Positions 29,859 through 38,879 of a stretch of DNA of 64,000 nucleotides are shown piece after piece. The first letter of the stretch is position 1. Every line of letters starts with the position of its first letter. The notes beneath the pieces are model-generated. The model worked only from the letters and a program-made list of their open reading frames with translations, ran no database searches and had not been told where the DNA came from. Location: contig NZ_CP119107.1 in assembly GCF_029094525.1 (NCBI RefSeq), forward strand, positions 3,224,001-3,288,000, in the 5' to 3' direction. The stretch comes from Pullulanibacillus sp. KACC 23026. Its GTDB lineage: Bacteria > Bacillota > Bacilli > Bacillales > Sporolactobacillaceae. The position numbers were made by a program, and so were the translations under genes.

Positions 29859-32800
29859 CCCCTTGATGAACGCCCTTTCGACTGTCTCATCCACTCATTT
29901 TGGCGTTCATCCCCTTGATGAAAGCCCCTCTTGACTGCTCTCAACCCTATTTTGGCGTTCATACCCTCGATGAACGCCTTTCCGGCTGCCTCATCCACTC
30001 ATTTTGGCGTTCATACCCTTGATGAACGCCTTTCCGGCTGCCCCACTCCCTCTTTTTGGCGTTCATACCCTTGATGAACGCCTTTCCAGCTGCCCCACTC
30101 CCTCTTTTTGGCGTTCATACCCTCGATGAACGCCATTCTTGCCTGCTCTCAACCCTATTTTGGCGTTCATCCCCTTGATGAAAGCCTTTCCAGCTGCCCC
30201 ACTCCCTCTTTTTGGCGTTCATACCCTCGATGAACGCCCCTCTTGCCTGCTCTCAGACCTCTTTTGGCGTTCATACCCTTGATGAACGCCCTTTCGACTG
30301 TCTCATCCACTCATTTTGGCGTTCATACCCTTGATGAACGCCATTCTTGCCTGCTCTCAGACCTCTTTTGGCGTTCATATACCCTTGATGAACGCCATTC
30401 CGGCTGGCCCACTCCCTCTTTTTGGCGTTCATCCCCTTGATGAACGCCTTTCCGGCTGTCTCATCCACTCATTTTGGCGTTCATCCCCTTGATGAACGCC
30501 CCTCTTGACTGCTCTCAGACCTCTTTTGGCGTTCATACCCTTGATGAACGCCCTTTCGACTGTCTCATCCACTCATTTTGGCGTTCATACCCTTGATGAA
30601 CGCCATTCTTGCCTGCTCTCAACCCTATTTTGGCGTTCATACCCTTGATGAACGCCCTTCCAGCTGCCCCACTCCCTCTTTTTGGCGTTCATCCCGTCGA
30701 TAAACGCCATTCTTGCCTGCTCTCAACCCTCTTTTTGGCGTTCATACCCTTGATGAACGCCATTCTTACCTACTCTCAACCCTATTTTGGCGTTCATACC
30801 CTCGATGAAACGCCCTTTCGGCTGCCTCATCCACTCATTTTGGCGTTCATCCCTTTGATGAACGCCTTTCCGGCTGCCTCATCCACTCATTTTGGCGTTC
30901 ATCCCTTTGATGAACGCCCTTTCGGCTGCCTCATCCACTCATTTTGGCGTTCATCCCCTTGATGAACGCCTTTCCGGCTGCCCCACTCCCTCTTTTTGGC
31001 GTTCATCCCGTCGATAAACGCCATTCTTGCCTGCTCTCAACCCTCTTTTTGGCGTTCATACCCTTGATGAACGCCATTCTTACCTACTCTCAACCCTATT
31101 TTGGCGTTCATACCCTCGATGAAACGCCCTTTCGGCTGCCTCATCCACTCATTTTGGCGTTCATCCCCTTGATGAACGCCTTTCCAGCTGCCCCACTCCC
31201 TCTTTTTGGCGTTCATCCCCTTGATGAACGCCCTTCTTGCCTGCTCTCAACCCTATTTTGGCGTTCATCCCCTTGATGAACGCCATTCCAGCTGCCCCAC
31301 TCCCTCTTTTTGGCGTTCATCCCCTTGATGAACGCCTTTCCGGCTGTCTCATCCACTCATTTTGGCGTTCATCCCCTTGATGAACGCCCCTCTTGACTGC
31401 TCTCAACCCTATTTTGGCGTTCATACCCTTGATGAACGCCATTTCGGCTGCCTCATCCACTCATTTTGGCGTTCATCCCCCTTGATGAACGCCATTCTTA
31501 TCTACTCTCAACCCTATTTTGGCGTTCATACCCTCGATGAACGCCCTTTCGGCTGCCTCATCCACTCATTTTGGCGTTCATCCCCTTGATGAACGCCTTT
31601 CCAGCTGCCCCACTCCCTCTTTTTGGCGTTCATACCCTCGATGAACGCCCCTCTTGCCTGCTCTCAGACCTCTTTTGGCGTTCATACCCTTGATGAACGC
31701 CCTTTCGACTGTCTCATCCACTCATTTTGGCGTTCATCCCCCTTGATGAACGCCATTCTTATCTACTCTCAACCCTATTTTGGCGTTCATACCCTCGATG
31801 AACGCCCTTTCGGCTGCCTCATCCACTCATTTTGGCGTTCATCCCCTTGATGAACGCCTTTCCAGCTGCCCCACTCCCTCTTTTTGGCGTTCATACCCTC
31901 GATGAACGCCCCTCTTGCCTGCTCTCAGACCTCTTTTGGCGTTCATACCCTTGATGAACGCCCTTTCGACTGTCTCATCCACTCATTTTGGCGTTCATAC
32001 CCTTGATGAACGCCATTCTTGCCTGCTCTCAACCCTATTTTGGCGTTCATACCCTTGATGAACGCCCTTCCAGCTGCCCCACTCCCTCTTTTTGGCGTTC
32101 ATCCCGTCGATAAACGCCATTCTTGCCTGCTCTCAACCCTCTTTTTGGCGTTCATACCCTTGATGAACGCCATTCTTACCTACTCTCAACCCTATTTTGG
32201 CGTTCATACCCTCGATGAAACGCCCTTTCGGCTGCCTCATCCACTCATTTTGGCGTTCATCCCCTTGATGAACGCCTTTCCAGCTGCCCCACTCCCTCTT
32301 TTTGGCGTTCATCCCCTTGATGAACGCCCTTCTTGCCTGCTCTCAACCCTATTTTGGCGTTCATACCCTCGATGAACGCCCTTTCGGCTGCCTCATCCAC
32401 TCATTTTGGCGTTCATCCCCTTGATGAACGCCTTTCCAGCTGCCCCACTCCCTCTTTTTGGCGTTCATACCCTCGATGAACGCCCCTCTTGCCTGCTCTC
32501 AGACCTCTTTTGGCGTTCATACCCTTGATGAACGCCCTTTCGACTGTCTCATCCACTCATTTTGGCGTTCATACCCTTGATGAACGCCATTCTTGCCTGC
32601 TCTCAACCCTATTTTGGCGTTCATACCCTTGATGAACGCCCTTCCAGCTGCCCCACTCCCTCTTTTTGGCGTTCATCCCGTCGATAAACGCCATTCTTGC
32701 CTGCTCTCAACCCTCTTTTTGGCGTTCATACCCTTGATGAACGCCATTCTTACCTACTCTCAACCCTATTTTGGCGTTCATACCCTCGATGAAACGCCCT

Positions 32801-32990
32801 TTCGGCTGCCTCATCCACTCATTTTGGCGTTCATCCCTTTGATGAACGCCTTTCCGGCTGCCTCATCCACTCATTTTGGCGTTCATCCCTTTGATGAACG
32901 CCCTTTCGGCTGCCTCATCCACTCATTTTGGCGTTCATCCCCTTGATGAACGCCTTTCCGGCTGCCCCACTCCCTCTTTTTGGCGTTCAT
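29859..32990. repeat. Array of about 60 hairpin units with 52-bp period
   Basis: The plus strand carries 60 copies of GGCGTTCAT. Fifty-nine are followed by a 7-nt loop (usually ACCCTTG, ACCCTCG, CCCCTTG or CCCTTTG) and ATGAACGCC, or a close variant, giving a 25-nt perfect or near-perfect hairpin. Spacers are about 27 nt and fall into few classes, recognised by GCTGCCCCACTCCCTC, CTGTCTCATCCACTCA, TGCTCTCAACCCTA and TGCTCTCAGACCTC; nearly all end in TTTT before the next hairpin. The array begins with a right half-hairpin and ends with a left half-hairpin. Multi-unit blocks recur: 30609-30962 equals 32593-32946, and 32019 onward is a third copy. Open frames here are repeat artefacts. Confidence 0.95.
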
Positions 32991-33157
32991 AAGGCTTTTT
33001 ATAAATGGGAATAGATCTTCCACCTTTGATTTCCTTATTTAATCTTGGCTGGGGCTGTACCTGCATGTTTTGTCGAGTGTTTCTCTAAATTCTTAATAAG
33101 CTCTTTTAAATCAGTCTCTTGAATCGCTTCTTCTGCCTCTGTTTTCCATTCATTCAT
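32991..33157 (-). pseudogene. Probable 5' part of the HEAT-repeat gene (truncated small ORF)
   Basis: An ATG at 33157 overlaps the hydrolase stop (ATGA coupling) and opens a 40-codon frame, MNEWKTEAEEAIQETDLKEL, through KHSTKHAGTAPAKIK, to a stop at 33035. Removing one A at the end restores NKEIKGGRSIPIYKKP, which then runs into the array at 32990. I infer that this is the N-terminal piece of the HEAT-repeat protein whose C-terminal piece lies beyond the array. Alternatively it is an independent small protein. Confidence 0.5.
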
Positions 33158-33903
33158 GAGCAACTCTCGCCTTTAAGATGCAGGTTAAGCCAATCAACCA
33201 TCTCTCCTAGCATCCCTAAACTGATGTAATGATCCAGCCGCGGAATTTCTTGATAAGTGATAAGCTCGTGCCGGGCTTTATAAACATCGCGTAACGCCTC
33301 ATAAAAATACTTAGTACCTCCAATTGGGACGATTGAATCGGAGCTGCCATGCTGAAGAAGGACAGGCCTTAAAGGTAAGGTTTTCAAACGGGAAACGGGG
33401 TCTTTTTCTCTTATGGGCTTCATTTCCTCTTCTGTCGCAGTTGTACGACCATCAAGTTCTCGGAATAAACGCTCGGCTTCCTCCCAGGCTCCTGATCCAT
33501 TTGCTGCGATTAACCCATAGATTTCTGGAAAATGAGCAAAAATCCCCGAGACAACCAACCCGCCTGCTGAACTTCCCAACACAGCTGTTATTCTGGGATC
33601 GACCTGCCAATGCGCCTTCGTATAGCGAAGCAAGAGAGCGAACTCCTCAACAGCTGAAAAAATAATCGACCAAAACTCTTTCTGGAGGTCTTTTTCCTCA
33701 TAGCGTCCCCCATGCTTAGGCAGGTCCGGTAAAATAACTTGATACCCTAATGCACTTAAAAGAGTGCCCATTAACCGATACGCTTCTTTACTTGATGCCC
33801 AGCCATGATAAATAAACACCGTAGGCAACGTCCCCGTTTTGTCAGGGGGACAGCTATGTAAAACAGGAATGCCATCAATCACGGTTTCTGTTATTAATGT
33901 CAT
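33154..33903 (-). CDS. Alpha/beta hydrolase (YitV-like esterase)
   Basis: A 249-residue alpha/beta hydrolase. An oxyanion-hole segment VFIYHGWASSKE precedes the nucleophile elbow GSSAGG (Ser in GxSxG). A late LQHGSSDSIVP region supplies the Asp and RLDHYIS the His, completing the triad. The overall pattern resembles B. subtilis YitV. The substrate is unknown. The ATG at 33903 is chosen, because TGAGG lies 9 nt upstream; an in-frame ATG at 33918 has no ribosome binding site. Confidence 0.8.
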   Translation of the reverse strand: MTLITETVIDGIPVLHSCPPDKTGTLPTVFIYHGWASSKEAYRLMGTLLSALGYQVILPDLPKHGGRYEEKDLQKEFWSIIFSAVEEFALLLRYTKAHWQVDPRITAVLGSSAGGLVVSGIFAHFPEIYGLIAANGSGAWEEAERLFRELDGRTTATEEEMKPIREKDPVSRLKTLPLRPVLLQHGSSDSIVPIGGTKYFYEALRDVYKARHELITYQEIPRLDHYISLGMLGEMVDWLNLHLKGESCS

Positions 33904-34013
33904 TTCATTAAACCTCATCTTTTTATCTAGACATAAATTCCTAATAAATTTATATCACAATTTTCCGAACAATAAGTTGATTTGTTTTTGATTTTAAAAT
34001 TTCTTAATTGACA

Positions 34014-34043
34014 TTGACGCAACGTAAAGGACTAAACTATAGC
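34014..34043 (+). promoter_or_regulatory. Promoter of the MerR/TipA-like regulator
   Basis: TTGACG, an 18-bp spacer containing CAACGTAAAGGACT, then TATAGC. Longer spacers with a central CGTAAAGG are typical of MerR-family operators, so autoregulation is likely. A second TTGACA at 34008 gives an even longer alternative spacing. Confidence 0.5.
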
Positions 34044-34061
34044 TGTAAAGGGAGTGTGAGG

Positions 34062-34824
34062 ATGTATACGATTCAAGAACTCGCCAAGCTCGCCGATATT
34101 AGTACTAGAACCTTAAGGTATTATGATGACATTAACCTTTTAAAACCTGTCATGAGAAATCCTGCGGGTTATCGTTTATATGGGCCCGAGCAGGTTGATC
34201 GATTACAGGATATCCTCTTCTATAAAGAACTTGGCTTTGATTTAAAAACAATTGCTTCCATCATCAATCAACCGACATTTGATAGGCAATCAGCCCTCCT
34301 GCAGCATCGCGAACAGCTTTTACAACAAAGAAGCTCCCTTGACCGCTTGATTAATAATGTTGAGAAAACACTTAGATCCATGAAAGGACGTGAGACGATG
34401 AATGATAAGGAGAAGTTCGAAGGGTTTAAGAAACAAATGGTTGAACAAAATGAAGCCACTTATGGAGTCGAAATCCGAGAAAGCTTCGGAGACGATGTTG
34501 TCAACCAGGCGAATGAGAAATGGCTCAACCAAACACCCGAAGAGCATGAACACGCGAAGTCCCTTGAGCAGGAAATGTTGCAAAAGCTAAAAGAAGCTTT
34601 TAAAACCGGGAATCCGGGAGGCCTTCTTGCTCAAGAGGCAGCTGTTCTTCACAAACAATGGCTGGAATGCTATTGGCCAACCTATTCAAAAAAAAGCGCA
34701 TGCCGGTCTTGCCCAAATTTATGTTCAAGATGAGCGTTTTAAAGCTTATTATGATAAAGAACAGCCCGGCTTAGCTGATTTTCTTAAACGGGCTATTTCA
34801 GTCTTTACAAGGATCACCAATTAA
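34062..34824 (+). pseudogene. MerR-family TipA-like regulator, frameshifted at an A8 tract
   Basis: From ATG at 34062 (GGGAGTGTGAGG upstream) the protein begins MYTIQELAKLADISTRTLRY, a MerR winged helix, then a coiled-coil dimerisation helix (about 80-115) and a TipAS-type antibiotic-binding domain. The frame breaks at a run of eight A at about 34687-34694: one frame ends at 34733, and the natural C-terminus AHAGLAQIYVQDERFKAYYD...ISVFTRITN continues in another frame to 34824. It would be a 253-residue activator if intact. The break may be a real phase-variable tract, a fixed mutation or a sequencing error. Confidence 0.8.
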
Positions 34825-34838
34825 TCGTACAAGAAAAC

Positions 34839-34874
34839 AACCTGTCAGCCTTTTCAACTGACAGGTTTTATTTT
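34839..34874. terminator. Bidirectional terminator between the TipA-like gene and ybaK
   Basis: AACCTGTCAG pairs with CTGACAGGTT across a 9-nt loop, followed on the plus strand by TTATTTT; it overlaps the ybaK stop codon on the minus strand. Confidence 0.8.
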
Positions 34875-35341
34875 GTGAAGGATCCCGTTGTACCTTGAGT
34901 CACTTTAATAAGATCGACTCCCTTTAAAAAGATCTGTTGGCCTCTTTTTCCTGCACTTATACTGATTGGGTCAAGCGGTTCAATGGATTGGTCTAGATAT
35001 AAAGGATAAGCCTTTTTCACACCAAGCGGCGATACGCCCCCTCGGATGTAACCTGTTAACCCTTGAATTTCTTTAACCGCAACCATTTCAACTTTTTTGT
35101 TCCCACTGAAATTGGCGAGCGCTTTTAGATCCAATTCTTTATCACCTGGGATACACGCCATTAAAATTCCGGTTTTATCACCGCGCAAGACAAGCGTTTT
35201 AAAAATATGGGATGGAAAAAGGCCTAATTTCGCTGCAACCGTTACAGCGTCTAGTTCCTCCTCCTTCCATTCATACTCATGAAGACTATAGGCAATGTGA
35301 TTCTTATCCAACACACGACAAGCATTTGTTTTGGCTGACAA
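34868..35341 (-). CDS. ybaK: Cys-tRNA(Pro)/Cys-tRNA(Cys) deacylase YbaK
   Basis: A 157-residue trans-editing enzyme that removes cysteine misloaded on tRNA(Pro). Motifs: [19 protein letters not shown] at the start, the [10 protein letters not shown] segment with the catalytic Lys, [14 protein letters not shown] and [20 protein letters not shown] with the GGxSP loop. The TTG at 35341 is chosen, because AGAGAGGTGG lies at the right spacing and the protein then has family length; the upstream ATG at 35386 lacks a ribosome binding site. Confidence 0.88.
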   Translation of the reverse strand: MSAKTNACRVLDKNHIAYSLHEYEWKEEELDAVTVAAKLGLFPSHIFKTLVLRGDKTGILMACIPGDKELDLKALANFSGNKKVEMVAVKEIQGLTGYIRGGVSPLGVKKAYPLYLDQSIEPLDPISISAGKRGQQIFLKGVDLIKVTQGTTGSFTK

Positions 35342-35417
35342 AAACGACCACCTCTCTTTATTCCACTCTTCATTTTTTGAATTCATTATATCATTAAAAC
35401 AGTGGAAACACTTACCA

Positions 35418-35446
35418 GAATACGCTTATAAAAAAGACACATACTA
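35418..35446 (+). promoter_or_regulatory. Sigma-G promoter of the SASP gene
   Basis: GAATA (35418-35422), a 17-bp spacer, then CATACTA (35440-35446) fits the forespore sigma-G consensus. It lies about 30 bp upstream of the SASP start codon. Confidence 0.75.
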
Positions 35447-35477
35447 GTAGTACATCAACCAAAGGAGTGAATTTCAA

Positions 35478-35678
35478 ATGTCAAACAACAGTAATCAAAT
35501 CTTAGTTCCAGGTGTAGAACAAGCATTGGATCAAATGAAGCAAGAAATCGCTCAAGAATTTGGTGTACAACTTGGTGCTGATACAACTTCTCGTGCAAAC
35601 GGGTCTGTAGGTGGCGAAATCACTAAACGTCTCGTTGCTCAAGCTCAACAACAGTTTGGCGGATACTCTCAACAATAA
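35478..35678 (+). CDS. Alpha/beta-type small acid-soluble spore protein
   Basis: A 66-residue DNA-binding protein that coats the spore chromosome and protects it from UV and heat. It carries the germination protease site EFGVQLGAD with cleavage between Glu27 and Phe28, and the C-terminal helix [20 protein letters not shown]. The ribosome binding site is AAAGGAGTGA. Transcription from the sigma-G promoter just upstream would limit it to the forespore. It is flanked by its own terminator, so it is monocistronic. Confidence 0.97.
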   Translation: MSNNSNQILVPGVEQALDQMKQEIAQEFGVQLGADTTSRANGSVGGEITKRLVAQAQQQFGGYSQQ

Positions 35679-35695
35679 ACAATTATAAAATGGCG

Positions 35696-35727
35696 AAAGG
35701 ACATCACCTAGGTGATGTCCTTTTATT
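35696..35727 (+). terminator. Terminator of the SASP gene
   Basis: AAAGGACATCACC pairs with GGTGATGTCCTTT across a 2-nt centre (TA), followed by TATTA; a long perfect stem. Confidence 0.88.
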
Positions 35728-35732
35728 ATGGA

Positions 35733-36383
35733 TTATATGGGTGAAACAGAGGTCGACGTCTTTTTCTTCTTCTCACGCGCCGATTTGTTTATAGTAAAGG
35801 TCTCAGAAGCAGGACGAATCATAATTTTCGGTACCAAATCTTCCGGATTGAGTTTTAAACGCTCGCGCCCGCTTGGATGGATTACCCCAACTAAAAAGCG
35901 CAGATACATTAACGTAAAATAATACATAAGGCCTTTTGTCATATCCACCACTTGAAAGCCCATTTGCTTGACGCCGCGATTAATCATAGAAATTCCGTAA
36001 ACGGCTTTGACTTCTTTAAACTCAGGTTGTTTAAGTAAATCATCCACTAGAGGAAGCTGTTTCTGAGCCAATCGAATCAGCTTGATCGCCAATTGAACAT
36101 ACGACTGCGATTCCGAGCCAAGCTGATAAAGACGATCATTATCAAAATGAAGTTCAAAAACTAGATCTCCCTTTCTCAGCTGATCCCCATTTGTCATTTG
36201 AATCGGACGACCTTTAAAAGGACGCACTCGATAGTGAAAAAAAGGATTCTCTTCATCAATGGTTTTGAGATGAAATAATTTTTGAAAAATATGTTCGTAT
36301 CCCAACCATAATGGCAGGAACCATTTCTTATAAGTCAAACATAAAACAATAATAATGAGTACAATAAGACCCGTGACAATCAT
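35733..36383 (-). CDS. ykoP: YkoP-like protein
   Basis: A 216-residue protein with an N-terminal membrane helix (IVTGLIVLIIIVLCLTY), then a conserved domain including FHYRVRPFKGR, LRKGDLVFELHFDN, VYGISMINRG and MGFQVVDMTKGLMYYFTLMY. This matches the YkoP family of unknown function, which in B. subtilis sits beside the glycosyltransferase YkoN, as here. The basic C-terminal tail (SAREKKKKTS) is cytosolic or surface-exposed. The two genes are separated by 99 bp on the same strand. The ribosome binding site is GGAGGGGGGAG. Confidence 0.7.
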   Translation of the reverse strand: MIVTGLIVLIIIVLCLTYKKWFLPLWLGYEHIFQKLFHLKTIDEENPFFHYRVRPFKGRPIQMTNGDQLRKGDLVFELHFDNDRLYQLGSESQSYVQLAIKLIRLAQKQLPLVDDLLKQPEFKEVKAVYGISMINRGVKQMGFQVVDMTKGLMYYFTLMYLRFLVGVIHPSGRERLKLNPEDLVPKIMIRPASETFTINKSAREKKKKTSTSVSPI

Positions 36384-36482
36384 GCTCCCCCCTCCTTCTT
36401 GTCAAAACTTACATTTAGCACGACCGACCAAGTATACATGTTTTATATACATAAAGGTGGCTTTACGGGTTGAGTGGTAAAT

Positions 36483-37601
36483 CTAGGAAACTGGGTGATT
36501 AAAAAAATCGATAATTTCTTGGGCTATACGTTTTGTCGCTCCCATTTTCCTGATCCTTAGACTGTTCTCATGCATTTCTTTTAGACAAGGCGAATCATTT
36601 AAATAGAGCTCGACTTGATTGGCCATGTCCGTTTCATGAGTCAAAATTTTGGCAGCGCCTTCCCGCTGCAAATACTTTGCATTCTCTTCTTCTTGACCTG
36701 AGACAGGGGGCAGAATGAGAAGGGGACAGCCGCATGCAAGTGCCTCTGAGAGAGTGACACCGCCTGATTTCGTCACCATTCCTGTCGCAAGCTGCATGAG
36801 CTCATGAAGCGTATTGACATATCCCATAATCCGGATATTAGGAGCATCGGCGTATTTTTGAGCCATTTCGTCCTTCAATTCGCTGTTTTTACCACAGATG
36901 ACGATCGTTTGAAGTGAAGCATCTTTTCTTAATCCCTCACACATCGACTTAATGTCTTTCGATACGCCATAGGCTCCAGCCAAAATTAACACCATTTTCT
37001 TATCAGGAGATAACTGATATTTTTCAAACAGAGTTTCTTTGGAACTTAGAATTTCAAAGCTTTCTCGAATGGGAATTCCGCTGACGATTACCTTATCAGC
37101 CGGTTCACCCGCACGAATAATCTCCTCTTTTAATTCTTCTGTGGGGACAAAATAACGGTCAATTTCCGGATGTATCCATCTTTGGTGAAAAGAAAAATCC
37201 GTAATGACAGAGAAAATCGGAAGAGAAAGCTCACCCTTTCTTTTGAGCTCAGAAGCGGCTGACCCAGGAAATGTATGAATGAGGAGGTCCGGTTCCTCTT
37301 CCTCTAATAACTGTTTCATTCTATGTATACCAAAAGAGTGCAGCATCCTGGCCCGCTTTGATGTGAGCGGCAAATATTTCGTACTATTATATAGCCATCC
37401 ATAAATAGCAGAAAAGTGAGTATAGCTTTGCAGATAAAATTGACGTGACAGATAATCAATAACAGGATGGGATTGATTCATCAGATTAAGCGTCTTAACC
37501 TCTAGCATCCCAATGGATGTCAGTTCTTCGTTCAGAGCTCGAGAAACCTGAGCATGACCCTCTCCATAATCGGCGGATAAAATAATGACTTTCCTCTTCA
37601 A
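36483..37601 (-). CDS. ykoN: Glycosyltransferase of the MGDG-synthase/UgtP type (YkoN-like)
   Basis: A 372-residue GT28-type enzyme. The N-terminal acceptor domain has ADYGEGHAQVSRALNEEL (the GEGH loop of diacylglycerol glucosyltransferases) and HTFPGSAASELK. The C-terminal donor domain has ILAGAYGVSKD and TKSGGVTLSEALACGCPLLI, the nucleotide-sugar site. It probably transfers a sugar to a lipid at the membrane. The start is TTG at 37601 with GAGGGGGC upstream. Confidence 0.8.
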   Translation of the reverse strand: MKRKVIILSADYGEGHAQVSRALNEELTSIGMLEVKTLNLMNQSHPVIDYLSRQFYLQSYTHFSAIYGWLYNSTKYLPLTSKRARMLHSFGIHRMKQLLEEEEPDLLIHTFPGSAASELKRKGELSLPIFSVITDFSFHQRWIHPEIDRYFVPTEELKEEIIRAGEPADKVIVSGIPIRESFEILSSKETLFEKYQLSPDKKMVLILAGAYGVSKDIKSMCEGLRKDASLQTIVICGKNSELKDEMAQKYADAPNIRIMGYVNTLHELMQLATGMVTKSGGVTLSEALACGCPLLILPPVSGQEEENAKYLQREGAAKILTHETDMANQVELYLNDSPCLKEMHENSLRIRKMGATKRIAQEIIDFFNHPVS

Positions 37602-37799
37602 TTAAGTTAGCCCCCTCTATTTTATACGCCAAATTTAACCTGAGAAACAAGACCATTCTTAATTGTAACATTCTAAAGTCCTATATTCCATTCAAAACCA
37701 CTTAAATCAGAACAAGAAGACTATGTATAAAATGAGGGAAGGAACACACGCTAACACTATCTGAATTAACCATTATAGAGGTTCATTGGAGGTATTAGG

Positions 37800-38105
37800 A
37801 TGGCCCCATCGCAACAAATTACTCAGGCGCTTCAAGCTGTAGCTGCTGCTCAAGCAGCTGTTCAAGCCGCCATAAATTCAGGTGACACAAATCAAATGCA
37901 ACAGGCCGAAACCCAATTGCAAGAAGCGCAGAAAGTCCTTCAACAAGCCCAGGGGGTACAAAGTCAATCCCCTATTCAGCAACAACTGCTCAACCAACAA
38001 CAACAGCAGCAACAACAAAACTATCAGAAAGCAGCCCAAGCCCTGGAGCAAGCACAAACAGCCCTAGCACAGGCACAAATCGTTAACCAGCAACAGGGGC
38101 AGTAA
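37800..38105 (+). CDS. Low-complexity Gln/Ala-rich helical protein
   Basis: A 101-residue protein consisting almost only of Gln, Ala, Leu, Asn and Thr. It begins MAPSQQITQALQAVAAAQAA and has a run of eight Gln in the middle; heptad spacing of Ala/Leu suggests a coiled coil. I do not recognise a family. TTGGAGGTATTAGG before the ATG makes it a real gene. No tryptophan or cysteine is present. It lies between spore-type neighbours, so a spore-coat or spore-interior role is possible, but no sporulation promoter is convincing. Confidence 0.7.
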   Translation: MAPSQQITQALQAVAAAQAAVQAAINSGDTNQMQQAETQLQEAQKVLQQAQGVQSQSPIQQQLLNQQQQQQQQNYQKAAQALEQAQTALAQAQIVNQQQGQ

Positions 38106-38335
38106 GAGACAAAGCGTGTACTCGCAGTGCGTTTGGGCTCATCATCACTTTTTTAACTTAGACCACTTAATCTGTGTGTGAACACTGTTTGGCTGTCCAC
38201 ATTGCATTCTTGTGCACGAGATGAGTCTCACCCTCACCTCTTTCCCGAAAAATTGTTTTTCACACAAAATTCTTGCTACTCCAAGAGTTTCCCTTTTATA
38301 ATATTAGTAATTGGGAAATTGCGGGGTGTATGAGA

Positions 38336-38767
38336 ATGATGAACTCCTATTTTATGCTATTTATTGTTCTGTGGTCTGTTTTTTTTCTCGTGATGATGGG
38401 AATTGGCGGCTACTTCATGTTTCGCAAATTCTTGAAAAGCCTTCCAAAAGAAGATGGCAAATCGATCTTAGATTGGCAGAACGATTATATTAAACAAACC
38501 CGCCATCTATGGTCTAAAGAACAGCTTGCTTTTCTTGAAGAACTCGTTACGCCTGTCCCCTCTTTGTTTAGAGACGTCGCCAGAGATAAAATAGCAGGAA
38601 AAATTGGGGAAGTAGCGCTTCAGAAACGGGCCAAGCAATTAACCGAAGCCATCATCATTGAGGGATACATCAAGGCAACACCAAAACGTGACCACAAATT
38701 CTTGCGTCAAACCTTAATCAAACATCATGTTTCACTTCGACCCTATGAACATCTTTTTGAGCCGTAA
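38336..38767 (+). CDS. yneK: YneK-like membrane protein (DUF2621)
   Basis: A 143-residue protein: N-terminal membrane helix (LFIVLWSVFFLVMMGIGGYF), then a conserved cytosolic part with FRKFLKSLPKEDGKS, LDWQNDYIKQTRHLW, LEELVTPVPSLFRDVARDKI, AGKIGEVAL and TPKRDHKFLRQ. This is the DUF2621 pattern of B. subtilis YneK; the function is unknown. The ATG at 38336 is preferred because GGGGTG is 7-9 nt upstream; further in-frame starts to 38273 lack a site. It is followed by a strong terminator. Confidence 0.78.
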   Translation: MMNSYFMLFIVLWSVFFLVMMGIGGYFMFRKFLKSLPKEDGKSILDWQNDYIKQTRHLWSKEQLAFLEELVTPVPSLFRDVARDKIAGKIGEVALQKRAKQLTEAIIIEGYIKATPKRDHKFLRQTLIKHHVSLRPYEHLFEP

Positions 38768-38773
38768 ACGAAT

Positions 38774-38804
38774 AGCCCCCTTGGTTTTCCAAGGGGGCTT
38801 TTTA
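38774..38804 (+). terminator. Terminator of yneK
   Basis: AGCCCCCTTGG pairs with CCAAGGGGGCT across TTTT, followed by TTTTAT. Confidence 0.92.
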
Positions 38805-38879
38805 TAAAATGCAAAGGGTCATTTTTTCTGGCAGGCATTAATTAGAAAGGTTCAATTTAACAACTTCGTTTAGCCAAAC

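Noticed and set aside
30243-32946. Proteins of 65-118 residues rich in FGVHTLDER / LAFIPLMNA repeats
   Set aside because: They are translations of the palindrome array, lack ribosome binding sites, and change frame with each length variant of the unit.
29859-32990. CRISPR array
   Set aside because: Repeats are perfect palindromes and the spacers belong to a few recurring classes instead of being unique. The pitch is 52 bp with 25-nt repeats, and no cas gene is near.
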